From: Nitzschia sp. DOCU1
Lineage: Eukaryota; Bacillariophyta; Bacillariophyceae; Bacillariales; Bacillariaceae
NCBI GenBank assembly: GCA_951394045.1
Contig: CATOAN010000024.1
Coordinates: forward strand, 1 to 16,626
Direction of reading: 5' to 3'
DNA length: 16,626 nucleotides
Under the pieces are notes generated by a model. The model saw only the letters and a list, made by a program, of their open reading frames with translations, was not told the origin of the DNA and ran no database searches. Numbering within the stretch: position 1 is the stretch's first letter; each line of letters starts with the position of its first letter. This document shows positions 7,452-16,313 of this stretch, piece after piece. Position numbers and translations under genes: made by a program.

Positions 7452-9003
7452 CAGGATGTCGTGGATCGTTTGTGTGAGAGAAAGTACTTCAGAACACTGC
7501 AGCAGACGTTCGAAGAAATGCTATGTCACGCTACTAGATGCAACTGATCGTTAAAACTGGCACATTCAATCCATAACATACGATATGCTTCGGCATTGGT
7601 TGTCTCACGTAGACAGAGCTATCGCAGCCACTCTCAAAACCACAGCAGCACATTTCTTGAACGTCGCTCCATTGCTGCATCACTCATTTGATCATCAGCT
7701 CACTGGGTAGGGATGCTCGGCCTTCGGAATGGCATTGGGTGTACCTGTATCGTAGGGTGACATATTTGACAGTTAACCCGTGTCGTAACCGTTGCCAATG
7801 GATGTCTAATGTGACTTTCAAGACACGACTTTCTGTATTCATCAAAAATAACCGTCAAAGAAGGCACTAATAAATAATGAAAATACCGTTTCGGTGTGTT
7901 CTGTCACTTCCTAGGTGTAAATGAGGCATATTTGAAATTTGAAAGGAACCCGGAAAACTGCGAAAAGAGGCGGGAAAGAGCGAGGCCTCGGACATGTATT
8001 TGTTTGGGTGGTATTGAGTAATGACGTCATTCATTGGTACCAATGGCGCACAGCATAGACAGGCATCAGAAATGATATACGTACGTTACTACTGGCATAG
8101 CATACTAATATTACGACTTCCATAAACGAATGCCCGCTTTTGCGAAGAGCCTCTCAATGGACGCTAAGGAGTTGAACACACTTTATGACGTTCTTTGCTT
8201 GCAACTACTAGACTACCGGAGAGGCCCCCTGTTGACAATGGCATGCAATCTGAGCACGACTGTTGGAGGATCAGCGTGACCATTGTCGACTTCGCAGCAT
8301 GTCGTCGTTTAGCGAAGAAGTGTATCCAGACCAGCTGTATACCGAGACTCAGTCTCGCGTGCTGGTCAATGTTCCGCGGCTTTCGGGGGCTCTCTCCGTG
8401 CTTGGCTCTTCCGTCATCTTGTTTATCATTTGGAAGGACAGGAAGCGAAAACTGACTCGAGTCTACCATCGGTTACTGATGGGCTACAGCGTTCTGGACA
8501 TCGTTTGTTCCGTCAACTATGCACTGTCGTCCCTGGTGGTTCCTAAAGGAACTCCTGGGGTTTGGGGCGCTGCGGGATCTATTGCGACATGCGAAGCAAG
8601 TGGTTTTGTCATGCAATTCACTCTCTCGCTCTGTGTTTATGCAACGTTCATTTGCGTTTACTATGTGCTCGTTTTGAGGTACCAAGTACGAGAAAAGGTG
8701 CTGGCAACCAGAGTAGAGCCAGTCGTCCACATGATTGCATTGTCCATACCGTTTGGGGTTGGGATTATCATGATTCACAAGGACATGTATAACCCAGCGA
8801 ATATTGTTGTGGGCTGGTGCTTTGTAAATTGCTATCCGATGAATTGCCTGAGGAATGATGACATCGAATGCGAAAGAGGGGGCAATTATAAGACTTGGTT
8901 GCTGTTCCATATCATTCCATTCCTTGCCTGTTTTGCTATTGTCATTCTTTCTTGCGTGCTTACCTTCATGAAGGTTCGCAAGACGGAAAACAGAGGAGCT
9001 CGC
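6949..9003 (+). repeat. Segmental duplication, copy 2 (probable derivative)
   Basis: Direct repeat of 3799-5852, 1,096 bp downstream of it. Left junction: similarity starts at 'ggcctttgatcc', with one T fewer than copy 1. Right junction: copies match through 'gaggagctcgc' (9003) and then diverge, 'tggtct' in copy 1 against 'gacaat' here. Both genes in this copy are cut at these junctions. No inverted terminal repeats, transposase or target-site duplication are visible, which argues for a recombination or replication-based duplication rather than a transposon. Confidence 0.95.
8022..8029. promoter_or_regulatory. TGACGTCA palindrome (CRE/bZIP-type site), copy 2
   Basis: Duplicate of the site at 4871-4878 with unchanged flanks, inside the copied promoter between the AKR fragment (ATG 7451) and the truncated receptor (ATG 8299). 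Confidence 0.45.
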
Positions 9004-9021
9004 GACAATTGGGCATTTTGA
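8299..9021 (+). pseudogene. Truncated receptor copy, helices 1-5 only
   Basis: 240 codons from ATG 8299. The first 235 residues match the intact receptor at 5148 and stop at 'KTENRGAR'. The frame then crosses the duplication junction and adds only DNWAF before a stop. Helices 6 and 7, the 'LQGFWNCFIY' motif and the whole cytoplasmic tail are lost, so normal G-protein signalling is not expected. All amino-acid changes from copy 1 lie near the 3' junction: Ser to Asn and Leu to Val around the loop-2 cysteines, and His to Leu, Leu to Phe and Thr to Ile at the start of helix 5. Since promoter and start are intact, a five-helix product could be made; whether it is stable or acts as a decoy is unknown. 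Confidence 0.8.
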
Positions 9022-9068
9022 AGCATTTGGTCTTGGCGGATCGATCGCTACTGGTAGACTCGCGGTGG

Positions 9069-9986
9069 ATGGACACGCTCCTGTTTGAGATTTTGGCCAA
9101 TCCACAATTGCAAACATTGGAATTAAACTGTCCTGGAGGAATAGTGACAACAGCACCCAGAGATCATGGCTGTTGCTCTTTTGGTCGACTGGGGCATGCC
9201 ATTGCGGCCAATCCATCCATACAAACCTTGGTCTTGTATACCTATGAAGATCATAGGGGAAGAGCCACGACTAGTTTACTTCAAGCTCTAGTTGCCAAAC
9301 AGCCAGAACTGCGACACAAGAGTGAAACAAATGGACGACGAAAGCAAACCGTAGGATTGACATCGCTCCAGCTGTACTGTCCCAAATCGGCCACGCCGGC
9401 CATTGTTCTGGACGGACTCGTGCCACTCTTGAGGCAACCCCACTGTCAATTATCGGAACTCGAGCTCACATGTATTCGACATCACAACCATCTTCATTCA
9501 GAAGAAGAAGATGCATCCACCGACTTTCCTTTGAAACAGCTTGTTCAAGATGGTTTGTTGAACAATGCCAGTTTGCTGCGACTCGGTGTCTTCCACGCCG
9601 ACTTGACGACACCCCAAGTCGATCAAGACTTGTTGTGTCATTTACATAAGCATCCTTGCTTGCAATACTTGGACTTGTTTGGCAATCAAGTCGATTCGCT
9701 CTACTTTCCCCACTTTTTTCGGCAGTCGCAGCATTCCTGCTGTCTGGAAGAATTGCATCTTTCTCAGAATCCATGTCTGACGCAACATCCTTATCAACAC
9801 TACCAATACTATCATCATCAACAGCATGAGCCTTCTGCACAACAACAACAACAACTTGTCGCGGCTGAATCTACTACGACTCTAACAACAACTTCCATCT
9901 CTCTCTTGGACATTTTACATACCCTCTTTCAACGACACCCTTGCCTCTACCACTTTGGAGTCAACCCCCACGCCTATTTCTTCACT

Positions 9987-10033
<47 letters not shown>

Positions 10034-10916
10034 AAACCAAAACCAAAAGTGTCCACAGACGGACGCTCTCTTGTTTTTGACGGATTGCAATCGAATAGGC
10101 TTGCGGCGGTGGCGACAACCACCACATGTATTGGGCAGTGGTGCCGCTCCTGCGATTGATCTTCCGCCACTCTTGCCTTCTGGTTTGTGGCCACAAGTAT
10201 TGCAAAGTGTGACGCAGGAGGAGTCCTTGATCCTTCATCCACAACCATCCTTACTACTGCTACAAGCCAAGAACAATCATCCAACAAGATCAACAACAAT
10301 GAAGCGCCCCGGCGGCAACAGCAGAAGTACTAGTTATAGAAGAAGCAAGCGTGCATCGTCTCAGCACAACAACAACACCCACAACAATCAAGACATGGGT
10401 TGTTGTTTATCAGGCAGTCCAAAATCGGTAGTATTGGAGGGCCCGCCAACAGGAGGGGCGGGTTGGAAAACGATTGCGGCTTGTGCCGACGACGATGATG
10501 ATGTTCTTGGTTCGCAGGTGCCAGCCCACATTTTCAGTTCCTCCAGTCCAGCACTATTATCGTCATCCTCATTACAATATCCCCGCCATGGTGTTGGAAC
10601 GAGCACGCCGCCGATGACGATGACAACCTTGTCAAATTTGTTTGGTAGCTTGACCCTCCGCCCCAATACTTCTTTAGGCTTGGCGACAACAACGAAGACG
10701 ACTACAACAAGTCGTTTACCAGCACAATATCATCCCCAGCAACAGGCATCGCCGCCGCGACAGCAACCACCGTTTTGGAAAAAGCAATCCCCTAGGGAAC
10801 AACAACTGCGTCGGCAACGTCAGGCCAGCCTATTGATGGAAGTTTTGAGATCTTATCCTTCCATTTGGACGACAGCCACAAGGACGACTACCGACAATGG
10901 TAGTATCACATCATGA
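9069..10916 (+). CDS. Leucine-rich-repeat (RNI-like) protein with low-complexity tail, probably 5'-truncated
   Basis: 615 aa from ATG 9069, the first ATG in frame. LRR-like coding is already visible from 9006 ('LGILKHLVLADRSLL'), and the open frame runs back across the duplication junction into antisense-free but out-of-frame receptor sequence. The original 5' end therefore seems lost. Repeats: 'LQTLELNC', 'IQTLVLY', 'LTSLQLYC', 'LSELELTC', 'LLRLGVF', 'LQYLDLFGNQV' and 'LEELHLSQNPC', spaced like ribonuclease-inhibitor-type LRRs, to about residue 245. From about 260 onward the protein is rich in Gln, Asn, Ser and Thr, with a 15-Asn run encoded by an AAC repeat, a 'RRSKR' basic patch and no further domain. 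LRR arcs usually bind proteins; the partner is unknown. It is unclear whether this is a live gene using the ATG at 9069, a promoter-captured chimera or a pseudogene. The stop is at 10914-10916. Confidence 0.65.
9987..10033 (+). repeat. (AAC)n microsatellite inside the LRR gene
   Basis: About 15 uninterrupted AAC units encode polyasparagine in frame. The tract is expected to vary in length by slippage. Shorter CAA/AAC runs lie nearby at about 9840-9855. Confidence 0.95.
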
Positions 10917-11539
10917 TCCTACAATATATTATCAGCACATTCTAACACCGGTCCTTGCTCTTCTTCGAAGCGGCCATTGATGATATAGTCCTCTGGTTTC
11001 TTGTTGCTATTTGCCACTCACTCATGGCATAGTTCTTTTGTCAGTTTGTACGACGGCCTCATCATGATGTCTAGCTAGCCAAGGAATTAGCAAGTGACGA
11101 TGTGTCCTCTGTAGTAGAATCCCAGACCTCGCACACGCACGTGCGTCATCCATCACGTCATCATCAGTTCGAAACGGGGATGGTCGATAGCCAAAACAAA
11201 TCACACCGCACCCCGCCTCTTATCGCAGAAAACTTGTGATGAGGTTCAGGATAATGGCACAGGCTTCTTTTCGGAAACGCTCAGGTTTCGAACACAGTAA
11301 GTGGGGGTGGCGAGGATTAGCCGAAGATATATTGCTGGCGCGTCCTCCTACTTCTAACGGGGCTAGTACTATACAACAAAATCCTCACCCTTTGCAGAAC
11401 GACTTTAAATCTTCAGAAGTTTCCTACATAGTTTGATCTATACATCCCACGGTCTACTCGTGGTTCCCTTATTATGCTTCCGCATCCCCTTTCGTCCTGC
11501 CGACTGCAATTTCTTCGTGGCCTTTCCACTCTCAAGTCG
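10917..11539. other. Intergenic region between convergent LRR and DUF6824 genes
   Basis: 623 bp between two stop codons. Small frames at 11022-11204 (-) and 11236-11436 (+) have no motifs. I see no RNA gene, repeat family or clear terminator hairpin; it is presumably the two 3' UTRs plus spacer. Confidence 0.5.
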
Positions 11540-12876
11540 TCATCGCCAACGATCCAGAATAAAGCAGGCATCCAAAAGGGCGGCCGCAGCATCGGCAGTA
11601 GGATTACTACTACTTGTCGCAACAACAGAATTGTCAAGACTACTACTCCCACTGCCATGCCCGCCCCCTGCAAGCGATGAAGAGAGAAGAAATTGGTTGT
11701 TAGTACCGGGGTGGAAATAAGAAGGCGTAGGAGTGCTGCTACTTCTTTGTTGCTGAATCCCAAGACCCCCATGCTGCTGTTGCTGAGAAAAGAGCAGCTT
11801 TTTCGCACGCCCTTCTTGTTCCTCTTTTGTCAGATACAAAAATGACCTGAGAAGCTCTCGGTGAAGTGCTATCAATCCCTGCTCTTGACCAGCACCTCCG
11901 GCGGCTGCCGCAATCGACGGCGACGTTGACAAAGATAATTGCCCACAGAGTATTGGCAGGGATGAGGAGAGCAGGGGATTTCCCCCAAGTGGTGGAACAG
12001 AAGTCCGTGTGTTCATGTTGCGGTAGTCTGATGAGCAGCAGTACGATGTTGATAACCCGGCTACGGTTCGTCCTTCTTGTGCTTGCTGCCGGAGCATTGC
12101 AATGCCATCCGCAAGAAGAAGGTCTCTGGTAGACGGAAGGAAACCCATCCTTTTCGGTGGTGCTGCTGCTTCTGAGGATTCTTCTTGAATCAAGATTTTA
12201 GGTTGTGGTGGAGCCGAGGATGTTGTCCCCCCAAGGTCGATTCTTGACTCTGGACTTTTCAAAGAAGCAAGACGTTGATTCTTCGCCTCTTGTTTCGTAT
12301 CTTTGTCCTCACGCATCATGGCTTGAAGCTGGTAGCGAAAACTTTGCTTTACCATGCGGAGCGCCGCAGACTCATCGACTTGTTCAAAGAAGCAATCGAC
12401 AATCTTGTTGGCGGGGCCGGGCGGCGGGGCTATACTTCCCAGAGAAGGTGTGGAGCCCAACAACTTTCTGTTCTTCACGAAGCGACCGCCCTTGGCCGTG
12501 ACTTCTTCAATGATCTGTCTAGCGAGTTTGGCTTTGGATTTGTGGTCCAACGAGCCGCCCTTGCTCTTGTTTTTTAGCCCCCCGAACGTTTCAATGGCCT
12601 TTCGTACCAAAACCCATGTGCTCATTGGGACCGGTGCCCCGGCCTGTTTACAGAAGCAGCACGAACGTAGAATTGAAGAGCAAGAAGTTATTAGCACAGC
12701 AAGTCACCGATTCTGGATTGCAAATCGACAAAAAGCGTCACTTCGAGGTTTCTTCACCAAGCCCTACCTAGAAGCACATCGTTCGGTCCGAGGAGATCCT
12801 TGCTCGTTCGATTCGTGGCTCTCGAAGGTGTTGTAATACTACCGGTAGTAGATGAGAGAGGATGAGTGCATGTCAT
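11540..12876 (-). CDS. DUF6824-domain ('DVLLGRG') protein with one intron, frame apparently broken
   Basis: Read leftwards. Exon 1 runs from ATG 12876 to 12768 and ends 'LLGPNDVLLG'. The intron 12767-12644 (124 bp) has donor GTAGGG, a branch-like TGCTAATAAC and acceptor AAACAG. Exon 2 begins 'RGTGPNEHMG', giving the DUF6824 signature DVLLGRGTGPNEHMG across a phase-1 junction. The rest of the domain ('KAKLARQIIEEVTAKGGRF', then 'FFEQVDESAALRMVKQSFRYQ') is in another frame, from about 12614 to the stop at 11540. The expected G-N-x-x-F-R step is missing; loss of about 17 nt (3k+2) would explain both facts. The C-terminal 230 aa are Ser/Gln-rich with no domain. DUF6824 proteins are abundant in diatoms and often thought nuclear, but their function is not established. 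It could be a pseudogene, a sequence error, or a shorter protein starting at ATG 12625. Confidence 0.65.
12837..12850. other. Perfect palindrome with core CTACCGGTAG, site 1
   Basis: 14-bp perfect palindrome TACTACCGGTAGTA inside exon 1 of the DUF6824 gene. The same 10-bp core recurs at 13485-13494 and 15716-15725. Confidence 0.85.
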
Positions 12877-13993
12877 ATTTCGCTGGTTGGAGGGATTTAT
12901 GAGGTTTCGGGGGTCGTTTTTCTGCTCCACAAAACTACCGGTGTACTCCGAGTAAACGATGAGGAATTGGAAGAGTGAGATGTCGTTCGCTTGTTTGAGG
13001 TGGGTATGCTTGCGCAAATAGCGTATGGAGGCAGCTACGACGGATGAGTCAAGCACATCAATATCGGACTACATATTTTTAAAGACTCTTTAAGTAGAGA
13101 AAACACATTCTATCCATTTTGTCGCTGGCTAAGGTAATAAAAGTGAGAGTGTGACCCGCGATCACCAGAGAAAACGGGCAAACCATCACCGCTCGAACTG
13201 ACCCGGGCAGTACATCCAGACGCAATGAGAACCATCACACGGCACAGAGAACACTACTATGTCACACAGCCCAATGTTCCACAATCCATTCCCCGCCTCA
13301 AAACAACTGGTCATGATCAATCATCTCACTCACATTCTTCAACGGCACTCTACTGCCTTCGGTGGGGGGGAAAAAGAGGTCATAGGGAAACCATCAGTGG
13401 TAGTACCATGCATGAAGGCTCGCGGCGAAGAAGCGCGGTATTATTTGTAGGTTGTGTTCTCCTTGTGGAAAAAGAAGCTCCTCTACTACCGGTAGTAGTC
13501 GTACCAACAATAGTAGGATTTGGAGAAACCACCGCCCCGGTTACTACCGGTATGCCCCCAGACGTAAAAACACCAAGATGAGGGTAGGAGCGATAAAGTT
13601 CTGACCCGTGCTCCAAAACAAGTAACCACGGGTGTGGCGATGAAACCTCCAAGAATCCCGCATGACCTGAAGGTCTCCATTCCACTTACGGTAGGGCAAG
13701 AGAACCCCCGAAGGCAACCCTCTTTACCTACCCGAAGCTACTACCTGAGTTCGAATCTCTATTCGACAACCAGAACATCTGTCGATTCCCAGTTGCGGAG
13801 GGACAGGAAGCTCCGACCCGTCCAAAAATGCGATATCGCCCAGCACGACTTGGCTGGAAAATTTTGAGAATGAAAAAACTTATTTTGGCAAATTGGTTAC
13901 ACCACAACTCGTACTGTTGATCCCTGGTATTCTCCGAGAATCGGGCGTTAGACGCCATATCATATTGAAAATACGCTTCCGCCGAATCGAATC
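12877..13993. other. 1.1-kb intergenic region between the divergent DUF6824 and hypothetical genes
   Basis: It should contain both upstream regions. The longest ATG frame, 13225-13581 (+, 118 codons), has no recognisable domain and competes with an equally long minus-strand frame at 13685-13380, so I do not call either as a gene. A T-arm-like 'gagttcgaatctc' at about 13748 lacks the rest of a tRNA. Palindromes with TACCGGTA occur at 13483-13498 and 13545-13552. No TATA box stands out. Confidence 0.4.
13483..13498. other. Perfect palindrome with core CTACCGGTAG, site 2
   Basis: 16-bp perfect palindrome CTACTACCGGTAGTAG in intergenic DNA. A partial copy (TACCGGTA) follows at 13545-13552, preceded by the same 'tac'. 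Confidence 0.85.
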
Positions 13994-14656
13994 ATGGTCC
14001 CTTTTCAGCTCATAAAATTAGTAACACAAGCGAAACGCGTAGCTGCCCACAACATCACAACACTCCAAGAAGCAACAAGAACAACAATGACATTCTCGAC
14101 CTCCTCCTGCTGCTCACCTCCTCCTTCTACTAACAGTAACCACTCAGCAAGTTCTGCTTCCTTCTTGTGCGAGAACGAGCAGGAGGCCCCCTTTTCCTCC
14201 ACGTCTTCGTGGTCTTTGTTGTCGCTATTGCAGAGAGGACGACGAGAAATGCATAACGACTCGGCGGAGACCAGGGTACTGACGTCGTCGCTGTTTGTTC
14301 CTCGTGATCTTCGAAGTGACAGCCCCTTGCTGAACCGTCAAACGATGCCACCACGAAACAGCACGTCGCCAACACCTTCACCTTCCTGGCTGTTTCAAGA
14401 AGAACAAGAAAGCAATGGCGATGATCACGATAATTATGATGATCATCACGACGCACCCCTCAACAACAATGTCAAGAACAATGATGATTACTGCAGTCTC
14501 CACAGTACTCTGCAATCAGTACTACACATTATTGATCAAGCCCTCCTAATAACGGAACGAGAAGACGACGACAACCCACGAAACCTTACTACTCCTAAGC
14601 ATCGTGCTGCTGGCGGCAATCGCTCCGTGAGCCAAAACGGGTTAACTTTACGCTAA
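13994..14656 (+). CDS. Hypothetical low-complexity protein, 220 aa
   Basis: Not recognised. ATG at 13994 in good context (A at -3, G at +4); stop at 14654-14656. Residues 1-30 are mildly basic and could be an amphipathic leader. Residues about 35-75 are Ser/Thr/Pro-rich, including a Cys pair. A Pro/Ser stretch ('STSPTPSPSWLFQEEQE') precedes an acidic Asp/His/Asn-rich segment at about 140-165. The one likely folded element is a helix at about 168-190 ('LHSTLQSVLHIIDQALLI'). No intron or paralogue is seen in the window. It runs convergent with the EF-hand gene. It may be a regulatory or disordered protein, or a spurious frame; the ordered Kozak context and length favour a gene. Confidence 0.45.
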   Translation: MVPFQLIKLVTQAKRVAAHNITTLQEATRTTMTFSTSSCCSPPPSTNSNHSASSASFLCENEQEAPFSSTSSWSLLSLLQRGRREMHNDSAETRVLTSSLFVPRDLRSDSPLLNRQTMPPRNSTSPTPSPSWLFQEEQESNGDDHDNYDDHHDAPLNNNVKNNDDYCSLHSTLQSVLHIIDQALLITEREDDDNPRNLTTPKHRAAGGNRSVSQNGLTLR

Positions 14657-15048
14657 GGGCAAGGCCTCATAACGAGCAACTAGTATACAGCAGGACGCTG
14701 TTGCTGTCTAGTCTAAACGCAATTCATAGATACATGATCCCTTCAATATTTGTATTACTTTAGTATTATTCTCCTGGTCGTCACCGTCCGTAGCTAGTAG
14801 CTCACTGATTCCACGTGGTTTTCTTGCCCAAGAAGTTAAGATAGTAGTAACGAATGCAGTTACTTTAGCTAGTACTGTCGTGTTAGTTCCGGAGTGGTGC
14901 AATATAGCGAGCGACGCTCATGTAGTAGTCCTGCCGACATGGGCGCACTCCTAATAGTACACGACACCAAGACAGCAGTATACTTGGTTCGTCGTCCCGT
15001 CTTTTAAAGATCGTAGATTGCATGCCGGCAGACATTTTGAATCGCTAG
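14657..15048. other. Intergenic region between convergent genes
   Basis: 392 bp between the hypothetical gene and the EF-hand gene stop codons. I see no gene, repeat or RNA; it is presumably the 3' UTRs of both. Confidence 0.5.
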
Positions 15049-15852
15049 TCATTCTTCCTTGTTGTTGGTTTTCGCAACAAACGTTTTGCTAGTGCTAGCA
15101 GTTTCCAATGATCGTTCGGAATAGGCATCAATATGATTCCACACGGACGGAATCACAAAGAAAAACAAGGCCAATCCCATCATTTGTTGGGCTGCCATTT
15201 CTTGATAACTATCTTTGCCGAAATGGCAATACTCCACCACCCGTGCCGCCAAGACTGGTACTAGCAAGATCAATATCAAATAATACACCAGAATGCGTCC
15301 GACAATTTGCGCACACACAATGCCCATAATTCGAACGAATTCATGCTTGTCGATATAGCCATTTTGATCGGCATCGGCCGCATCAAATAATTGATCGCAA
15401 ACTTGTCGAGAAGGGGGATAACATGCAGCCGGACCTGCGTATTTTGCCAAATTTACTAGAAAAAGAAGAAAAAGGCAAGACGGAGTGTGAGGACGACGAC
15501 GCAGGCAGGTAGTAGTACTCTGGATGTCTTACTAGTAGTAGCCATGCAACACTGACTGTCTGTACGTACAATGCACCAATAGTAACCCCGCATATAATTC
15601 CGTCTTGCTGACTTGTCCGGTACGATCACAATCGCAGATATCGTAAGCTTTGTTGACCAGCGAGCCAAAGGCACGAGATCTCGTAAAGACGTCGCCGGCG
15701 GCGGCAGCAGCAGTGCTACCGGTAGCTGTCCATGATGGACGAGTGGTGGGATTGAAAGCAAACAACGGTCAATGAAGATATGCTTGTAGTTGAAACATGC
15801 TAGCTAGCTAGCTATTCACTCACTTACCATTCGATGTTTCGTCTTTGCTCAT
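15049..15852 (-). CDS. Two-EF-hand calcium-binding membrane protein, three exons
   Basis: Spliced model read leftwards: exon 1 15852-15828 (ATG plus eight codons, donor GTAAGT), intron of 102 bp, exon 2 15725-15570 (donor GTACGT), intron of 114 bp ending TTTTTCTAG, exon 3 15455-15049. The join gives 195 aa with no frame conflict and the continuous 'ELYAGLLLVHLNLAKYAGP'. EF loop 1 is Asp40-Glu51 (D-C-D-R-T-G-Q-V-S-K-T-E) and loop 2 is Asp88-Glu99 (D-A-D-Q-N-G-Y-I-D-K-H-E); both have canonical Ca2+ ligands. Two hydrophobic segments follow at about 111-131 and 148-165, so the EF hands probably face the cytosol from a membrane-anchored protein, perhaps a Ca2+-sensing subunit. The exact role is unknown. 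The frame is open upstream of ATG 15852 with another ATG at 16014, so a longer Arg-rich N terminus is possible. It is divergent from SPB1. Confidence 0.85.
15715..15726. other. Perfect palindrome with core CTACCGGTAG, site 3, at a splice acceptor
   Basis: 12-bp perfect palindrome GCTACCGGTAGC. It spans the acceptor of the first EF-hand intron: on the minus strand the intron ends at 15726 and exon 2 starts at 15725. Confidence 0.85.
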
Positions 15853-16281
15853 TTTCAAAGAGATTATGAAGAAGATGAAACGATGCCATGGTCGTCGTCG
15901 CGTTCTCGAAACGAGGAAAAATCTTTTTTGTGACGCGATGACAAAAACGGAAAGATTCTTTTTATGACTCACTGGACTTCTCACGAGCCCCCCCCCCTCG
16001 TCACGCTCGAGCATCACGAGGCCCCCAAGACTCGAGCATCACGAGGCTCGCTGGACTCCAAATCCTTCGAAACTGCGCGCATGCAATCGTGCGCTCCAAG
16101 GAAAACGGACAGACGCTCCAACGCCCTGCCAACCAACAAAATCCTCGCGTTTAGCTTTCTTCCCTCCGACCCCTCAAGATGAACTTCTTTGTGCTTGCAA
16201 CAACACTTTTATTGACAGTTGTGTGTCAACTTGTCTCTCTATCTTGCCAGACTATTCACAGTAGTATAGTACTCCGTCGCC
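15853..16281. promoter_or_regulatory. Divergent promoter region of the EF-hand gene (-) and SPB1 (+)
   Basis: 429 bp between the two start codons. It contains an 11-12-C tract at about 15986-15997, a 17-bp direct repeat at 16006-16022 and 16031-16047, and an upstream ORF for SPB1 starting at 16179. A pyrimidine-rich run ending 'cttgccag' at 16250 looks like a splice acceptor, so a 5' UTR intron is possible, though no strong donor is seen. Confidence 0.5.
16006..16047. repeat. 17-bp direct repeat in the divergent promoter
   Basis: CTCGAGCATCACGAGGC occurs at 16006-16022 and again at 16031-16047, a 25-bp period. A weaker 'tcacgagcc' precedes it at 15981. The spacing of about 2.5 helix turns could suit paired factor binding, but this is inference. 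Confidence 0.75.
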
Positions 16282-16313
16282 ATGGTGGACCATGGCAAGA
16301 GCACCAAGCGTAA
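16179..16313 (+). other. Upstream ORF (44 codons, signal-peptide-like) overlapping the SPB1 start
   Basis: ATG at 16179 in strong context (A at -3) opens a frame that stops at 16311-16313, 32 bp past the SPB1 ATG (16282) and in a different frame. Residues 2-23 (NFFVLATTLLLTVVCQLVSLSC) look like a signal peptide, but the remainder is only 21 residues. If included in the mRNA it should reduce SPB1 translation. It could also be chance, 5' UTR removed by splicing, or lie upstream of the transcription start. Confidence 0.35.

Noticed and set aside
3799..9003. Transposon as the cause of the duplication
   Set aside because: No terminal inverted repeats, long terminal repeats, target-site duplication or transposase; the unit consists of host gene parts.
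8473..9216. 247-codon minus-strand frame across the duplication junction
   Set aside because: It lies opposite the receptor copy and the LRR coding sequence, has no domain, and its first half repeats the antisense shadow seen at copy 1.
9466..10299. Minus-strand frames opposite the LRR gene, including polyvaline and polycysteine runs
   Set aside because: The runs are the complement of the AAC repeat read in other frames; there are no independent motifs.
13225..13581. 118-codon ATG frame on the plus strand
   Set aside because: No recognisable domain, low complexity, and an equal minus-strand frame overlaps it; not enough to call a gene.
13690..13775. tRNA-like T-arm 'gagttcgaatctc'
   Set aside because: No matching acceptor stem, D-arm or anticodon stem at the required spacing.
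15799..15814. GCTAGCTAGCTAGCTA run in the first EF-hand intron
   Set aside because: A simple 4-bp repeat of 16 bp; too short to assign a role.
15853..16017. N-terminal extension of the EF-hand protein to the ATG at 16014
   Set aside because: In frame and possible, but it would use most of the divergent promoter; ATG 15852 gives the more usual short first exon. Kept as an alternative in the entry.
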